Positions 5,270 to 8,133 of a stretch of DNA of 8,133 nt are shown here, one piece after another (positions within the stretch are counted from its first letter, which is position 1; every line of letters begins with the position of its first letter). The notes beneath the pieces are model-generated. The model saw nothing but the letters and a program-made list of their open reading frames with translations. It did not search any database and was not told the origin of the DNA. The DNA is taken from positions 1-8,133 of the forward strand of contig JANNHP010000092.1 of assembly GCA_031404455.1 (NCBI GenBank), written 5' to 3'. The translations under genes were made by a program, and so were the position numbers. The DNA comes from JANNHP01 sp031404455 (GTDB lineage: Bacteria; Planctomycetota; JAJSAM01; JAJVHW01).

Positions 5270-5857
5270 TCAGTCGCGGTAGCTCAGCTTCGGCCACCAG
5301 TCGTTCTGCCCCTCCGGGAAGAGCGCCACGATGTGGAACATCGGGCAGAAGTCGTCGAAGGGTCCGAAGCTCGTCTTGCCCACCCGAACGATCGACCCGT
5401 CATCCTGACGGCGCAGCACCGACATCCCGGGCCAGTAGTTGCCCTTCGCATTGCGGAATCCCAGGTCGGCGGCGAGGGTCGAGTCGCCGAGAGAGACCAT
5501 CCGGAACTTCCAGCCCCGCGACTCTGCGAACTGGCGTTGGACGTCCACGGGGTCGGGGCTCGAAACGACGAACGCCGCGCGGTTCTCGAGGTGCGCGAGG
5601 AGGCCGTTCAGCCCGTCGGCCCACATCGAGCACATCGGGCAGCGCGACCCCATGTTGTGGACGAGGACGACGTCGCGCCGGTCACCGAAGAGCGCGGAGA
5701 GGCGGACCTTCGCGCCGTCCCCGCCGGTCAACTCGTAGTCCTGGACGGGCTCGGGCGCGCGCTCCTTGCGGAGCGCCGCGATCTTCTCGCGGATCTTCCC
5801 GATCTCGCTCTCGAGCGCTTCGGTCGCGGTGTCGGTCTCGGCTGCGGTGCGGCTCAC
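5270..5857 (-). CDS. DUF899-like thioredoxin-fold protein
   Basis: The 195-residue product resembles DUF899 proteins, a thioredoxin-like group mostly of unknown function. Residues 14-34 form a short charged helix, likely coiled-coil. A strand with VRLSALFGDRRDVVLVHNMG leads into CPMC (Cys73, Cys76), then SMWADGLNGLLAHLENRAAFVVSS, and a region ending FGPFDDFCPMFHIVALFPEG. The CxxC lies where peroxiredoxins and thioredoxins have their active site, so a thiol redox role is plausible; Cys171 is a third cysteine. The GTG at 5857 is chosen because GGAGGAG sits 5 nt upstream; the longer frame upstream is arginine- and proline-rich and not family-like. The gene is divergent from the ArsR-type regulator, 128 bp between starts, and may share its control. 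There is no signal peptide, so the protein is probably cytoplasmic. Confidence 0.85.
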   Translation of the reverse strand: MSRTAAETDTATEALESEIGKIREKIAALRKERAPEPVQDYELTGGDGAKVRLSALFGDRRDVVLVHNMGSRCPMCSMWADGLNGLLAHLENRAAFVVSSPDPVDVQRQFAESRGWKFRMVSLGDSTLAADLGFRNAKGNYWPGMSVLRRQDDGSIVRVGKTSFGPFDDFCPMFHIVALFPEGQNDWWPKLSYRD

Positions 5858-5985
5858 GGTGTCTCCTCCGGTTCGCGCCGGACCTGGGCGGCGAGCGGCG
5901 GATCCTAACGTCCCCGCCCGCCGTCGCGGCCCGGCCCGGAATCCCGCTTGCCGCGCCCGCCATTCATGTGATATTTCTATCACCT
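5858..5985. promoter_or_regulatory. Divergent control region between DUF899-like gene and arsR-type gene
   Basis: On the minus strand the DUF899-like gene has a strong Shine-Dalgarno, GGAGGAG (5869-5863), 5 nt before its GTG. TAGGAT (5907-5902) further up is a possible -10 without a convincing -35. On the plus strand TTGCCG (5948-5953) and TATTTC (5972-5977), 18 nt apart, are a possible promoter for the regulator. This -10 lies inside the dyad described separately. The stretch 5966-5985 is A/T-rich against its GC-rich surroundings. Confidence 0.5.
5968..5983. promoter_or_regulatory. Likely ArsR-family operator, GTGATA-N4-TATCAC
   Basis: A perfect 6-bp inverted repeat, GTGATA TTTC TATCAC, ends 2 nt before the regulator GTG. 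A symmetric A/T-rich site of this size, overlapping the promoter and just before the gene, is what autorepressing ArsR dimers bind. It may also affect the divergent DUF899-like gene, whose start is about 110 bp away. Binding is inferred. Confidence 0.6.
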
Positions 5986-6348
5986 GTGACCGACGACCTC
6001 GACCCCGTCTGGCGCGCGCTCGCGAACCCGATGCGCCGCGCCTTCCTCGACGCGCTGCGCCGCGGACCGAAGACGACGGGGGAACTCGCGGCGTTCTTCC
6101 CCGGCGTCTCGCGCTTCGCGGTGATGCAGCACCTCGGCGTCCTCGAAGAGGCGCACCTCGTCGTCCCCCGCCGCGAAGGCCGCGAGCGCTGGAACTACCT
6201 CAACCCGGTGCCGATCCGGCGCATCTACGAGCGATGGGTCAGCCGCTACGACGAGTCGATCGTCTCGGACCAGACGGCGCTGAAGGCCGCGGCCGAGAGC
6301 GCGACGCCCGCGCCCGTCGTGTCGCGCCGCGCGCGCAAGTCCCCGTGA
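5986..6348 (+). CDS. ArsR-family winged-helix regulator
   Basis: The 120-residue product has the ArsR winged helix-turn-helix. LDPVWRALANPMRRAFLDAL forms the first helices, TTGELAAFFPGVSRFAVMQHLGVLEEAHLV (about 30-59) is the DNA-binding helix-turn-helix, and PRREGRERWNYLNPVP (61-76) is the wing. The protein has no cysteine and none of the usual metal-site motifs, so it is unlikely to sense arsenic or another metal through thiolates. Regulators of this kind are often paired with SRPBCC/AHSA1 proteins, as here, and usually repress their own operon. The GTG at 5986 is chosen because ArsR homology starts there. An in-frame GTG at 5968 would put the operator dyad inside the coding sequence. There is no Shine-Dalgarno. 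The basic tail SRRARKSP is outside the domain. The inducing signal is unknown. Confidence 0.9.
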   Translation: MTDDLDPVWRALANPMRRAFLDALRRGPKTTGELAAFFPGVSRFAVMQHLGVLEEAHLVVPRREGRERWNYLNPVPIRRIYERWVSRYDESIVSDQTALKAAAESATPAPVVSRRARKSP

Positions 6349-6353
6349 AGGAG
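6348..6353 (+). promoter_or_regulatory. Shine-Dalgarno of the SRPBCC gene
   Basis: AAGGAG starts on the last base of the regulator stop codon and lies 8 nt before the ATG at 6362. It fixes the SRPBCC start and contrasts with the regulator's own start, which lacks such a site. Confidence 0.8.
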
Positions 6354-6361
6354 CCGACGCC

Positions 6362-6892
6362 ATGATCGAGAAGGTCTTCAGCATCGACATCGAGGCGCCC
6401 GTCGCGCGCGTCTGGCAGGAGATCACGCGGACGAACGCCCGCTGCCGCCCCATGTTCGGGACGATGCTCCTCGTGAAGCTCGAACCCGGCGCGCCGCTGC
6501 GGTATCGCAGCATGGACGGGAAGCACACGTTCGTCGCGGGCGAGATCGTCGAGGTCGCGGCGCCGACGCGGCTCGTCCACACCTTCGTCTTTCCGAACCT
6601 TCCGGACGCGCCGACGCTCGTCGCGTGGGAGCTGACGGCGACCGCGTCGGGCACTCGCGTCACCGTCACCCACTCGCGGTTCGAGGGCGAGACCAAGACG
6701 TACAAGGCGGTCTACGGAAGCTGGCCGAAGATCCTCGGCCTCTTCCAGCAGGTGATCGAGGCGGGCGACGTCGGCGCGGGGACCAAGTTCCAGCACTGGA
6801 TGATGGGCGCGATGAGCTTCGTCCTGCCGAAGTCGCTCCGGACGGACGTCGTCGAGGCCGGGCTCGCGAAGCGGCCGCCGCGGATCGCGTAG
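6362..6892 (+). CDS. SRPBCC / AHSA1-like ligand-binding protein
   Basis: The 176-residue product has a START/Bet v1-type helix-grip fold. It opens with the family signature KVFSIDIEAPVARVWQEITR (4-23), has beta strands through HTFVAGEIVEVAAPTRLVHTFVFP and LTATASGTRVTVTHSRFEG, and a long C-terminal helix at VYGSWPKILGLFQQVIEAG. A further 40 or so residues (GTKFQHWMMGAMSFVLPKSLRTDVV) extend past the AHSA1 core and may cap the pocket. The fold binds hydrophobic small molecules; no catalytic residue is evident. It is 13 bp behind the ArsR-type gene and has its own Shine-Dalgarno, so the two form an operon of a common type in which the regulator controls the partner. What it binds is not known. 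It converges on the repeat-protein gene. Confidence 0.88.
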   Translation: MIEKVFSIDIEAPVARVWQEITRTNARCRPMFGTMLLVKLEPGAPLRYRSMDGKHTFVAGEIVEVAAPTRLVHTFVFPNLPDAPTLVAWELTATASGTRVTVTHSRFEGETKTYKAVYGSWPKILGLFQQVIEAGDVGAGTKFQHWMMGAMSFVLPKSLRTDVVEAGLAKRPPRIA

Positions 6893-6927
6893 TCGGCCCG
6901 CGTTTCCCCCTGGACGCAGGAGACTCG

Positions 6928-6952
6928 CGTCGTGTCCCCAGGCCCGACGACG
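6928..6952. terminator. Weak stem-loop in the convergent gap
   Basis: CGTCGT (6928-6933) can pair with ACGACG (6947-6952) around a 13-nt loop in the 64-bp gap between the converging SRPBCC and repeat-protein genes. CCTGG and CCAGG nearby can form an overlapping alternative stem. No T-tract is present. It could be a bidirectional transcript end but might be chance in GC-rich DNA. Confidence 0.25.
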
Positions 6953-6956
6953 GGAT

Positions 6957-8133
6957 TCACGGCAAGAGTTCGAGCCGCACGTCCTTCGCCCCCGCCTCGA
7001 CGTCCTCGCCGCCCACGACGATCCGCCGCTCGATCGTTCCGTTCTGACGGTAGTGCGGCACCGAGACGATCCGCCAGCGGCCCGGCGGCACGGCGTCGAA
7101 ACGGAAGCGGCCGTCCTGCCCGGCCCCCGCCAGCGGCCATGCTGCTCGGGTGTGCGCCTCCGGTTCGTCGAGCGGAAGGGCGACGAGGAGGATCGAGTTC
7201 GGCGTCGCACCCGGGCGCCGCGTGAGCGTCCCCTCGATCGACGGCGCGGGATGCACGACGACCCGCGCTTCGCCGTCCTCCACGCGGACCGACGGGACGC
7301 GCGCAGCCAGGCCCGACCCGCCCGGCTCGGTCGCCTTGCGCAGCACGATCAGGCCGAAGCCATCGCCGGGCATCTGATCGAGCACGAACGTCCCGTCGGC
7401 GTGGGTCACCTCGAATCGAATCGCGAGTTCCACGGCTTCCGGGCGCACGTCGCCGACCGTCGCGCCGACGACGGGCGCGCCCGACTCGTCCACGACCCGG
7501 CCGCGCAGCACGTGCGGTCGCCGCAGCACGACGCGGACGTCGTCGGTCCCCGCGGGAATCGGATGCGTCGAGAACTCCACGAAGTCGCGTCCGCCGGCCA
7601 TGTTCTCGCTGCCGCAAACGCGATAGCGTCCCGGAGCGAAGTGAAGCGAGAACCGGCCCTCAGGGTCCGTCGGGCCGAAGAGGATTTGTCCTGCCCGGAC
7701 GATGTCGTCGTCTGCACAGGTCGCGTAGAGACGCCGCCCCGATGCCGGAGTCCCGTCCTCCCAAATGGCGACGCCCGCGATCGGCAGCGCGCCGTCGAGG
7801 AGGACGTCCTCCGGTGCCGTCGATGGAGCGTCGATCTCGCGTTCCGAGGTCTCGAAGCCCTGCGCAGCGATACGGATCACGATGGGCTCGCGCGGAACGG
7901 CGAGGAACTCATAGCGTCCGTTCGCATCGGTCGTCGTCTCGCGGGAGGCTTGGGGGGCGGCGGCGGTGCGCACCGAGACCGAGGCGGCGACGACGGGGCG
8001 GCCCGTGAAGTCGTCTTCGACCCTGCCGCGAACGCGAACGGTCGAGTCGACGAGCGCCGACTTCGTCGCGGCCGGTGTCCCGATCGGCCCGACGACGTCC
8101 CGGAGCCAGACGGAGTCGTCGACCGCATCGCCG
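6957..8133 (-). CDS. Carboxypeptidase-regulatory-like repeat protein, N-terminus outside window
   Basis: The frame is open to the window edge, so this is the C-terminal 391 residues of a larger protein. A GTG at 7973 is in the middle of a repeat and is not the real start. At least four tandem beta-sandwich modules of the carboxypeptidase D regulatory/transthyretin type are visible. Each has an opening strand (VRGRVEDDFTGRPVVAA, IAGVAIWEDGTPASG, LRGRVVDESGAPVVGA, IEGTLTRRPGATPNS) followed by a closing motif (ANGRYEF, PEGRFSL, ADGTFVL, QDGRFRF). The closing motifs are about 87-94 residues apart. Such modules are common in secreted or surface proteins of Planctomycetota, Acidobacteriota and Bacteroidota, where they serve as adhesion or structural spacers. 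No catalytic domain, sorting signal or membrane segment is visible in the part seen; a signal peptide would lie off-window. It ends with a short ELLP tail. Confidence 0.85.
   Translation of the reverse strand, partial: GDAVDDSVWLRDVVGPIGTPAATKSALVDSTVRVRGRVEDDFTGRPVVAASVSVRTAAAPQASRETTTDANGRYEFLAVPREPIVIRIAAQGFETSEREIDAPSTAPEDVLLDGALPIAGVAIWEDGTPASGRRLYATCADDDIVRAGQILFGPTDPEGRFSLHFAPGRYRVCGSENMAGGRDFVEFSTHPIPAGTDDVRVVLRRPHVLRGRVVDESGAPVVGATVGDVRPEAVELAIRFEVTHADGTFVLDQMPGDGFGLIVLRKATEPGGSGLAARVPSVRVEDGEARVVVHPAPSIEGTLTRRPGATPNSILLVALPLDEPEAHTRAAWPLAGAGQDGRFRFDAVPPGRWRIVSVPHYRQNGTIERRIVVGGEDVEAGAKDVRLELLP

Noticed and set aside
4909..5985. Long upstream extension of the ArsR frame
   Set aside because: It runs through the carbonic anhydrase gene and antisense to the DUF899-like gene, and is Arg/Pro/Ser-rich. 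ArsR homology begins at 5986.

Overview
This is an 8.1 kb chromosomal window from a very GC-rich bacterium. It holds a class II tRNA-Ser, ten protein genes with one running off the right edge, and short gaps. Codon use is strongly G/C-ending throughout, and nothing looks foreign. The gene set (dispersed RlmN and TadA, a bacterial cysteine dioxygenase, a DUF899-like protein, an ArsR/SRPBCC pair, and a large protein built of carboxypeptidase-regulatory-like repeats) fits GC-rich lineages such as Planctomycetota, Acidobacteriota or Myxococcota. I cannot place it more precisely from sequence alone.

Left part (1-839, minus strand): tadA, then an 84-nt spacer with a strong 17-bp hairpin, then tRNA-Ser(CGA) with an encoded CCA. 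The tRNA 3' end lies inside a 58-nt imperfect palindrome, and one more hairpin follows. In all three hairpins the plus-strand C·A mismatches become G·U wobbles in minus-strand RNA, so the structures probably work in that transcript.

Middle part (840-5266, plus strand): a cysteine desulfurase starts 24 bp from the tadA start, on the other strand. After it come a cysteine dioxygenase with a clear -35/-10 promoter abutting its ATG, a small VOC-fold protein, a class I methyltransferase, rlmN, and a gamma-carbonic-anhydrase-like hexapeptide protein. Spacing (6 bp, a 4-bp overlap, 13 bp, a 4-bp overlap) makes the set from the dioxygenase to the carbonic anhydrase operon-like. The desulfurase and dioxygenase both consume cysteine, one releasing persulfide sulfur and the other making cysteine sulfinate. 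Several first genes look leaderless, while some downstream genes have good Shine-Dalgarno sequences.

Right part (5267-8133): a DUF899/thioredoxin-like gene on the minus strand converges on the carbonic anhydrase gene with only 3 bp between stop codons. Divergent from it is an ArsR-family regulator followed by an SRPBCC/AHSA1 protein. A perfect GTGATA-N4-TATCAC dyad sits directly before the regulator start and is the likely operator. The last gene, on the minus strand and cut by the window edge, encodes at least four tandem beta-sandwich repeats of the carboxypeptidase-regulatory type.

No mobile element, CRISPR array or defence system is visible. The most unusual signals are the inverted copy of the tRNA 3' end, the leaderless-type promoters, the 15-bp tandem repeat at the methyltransferase start, and the ArsR operator.
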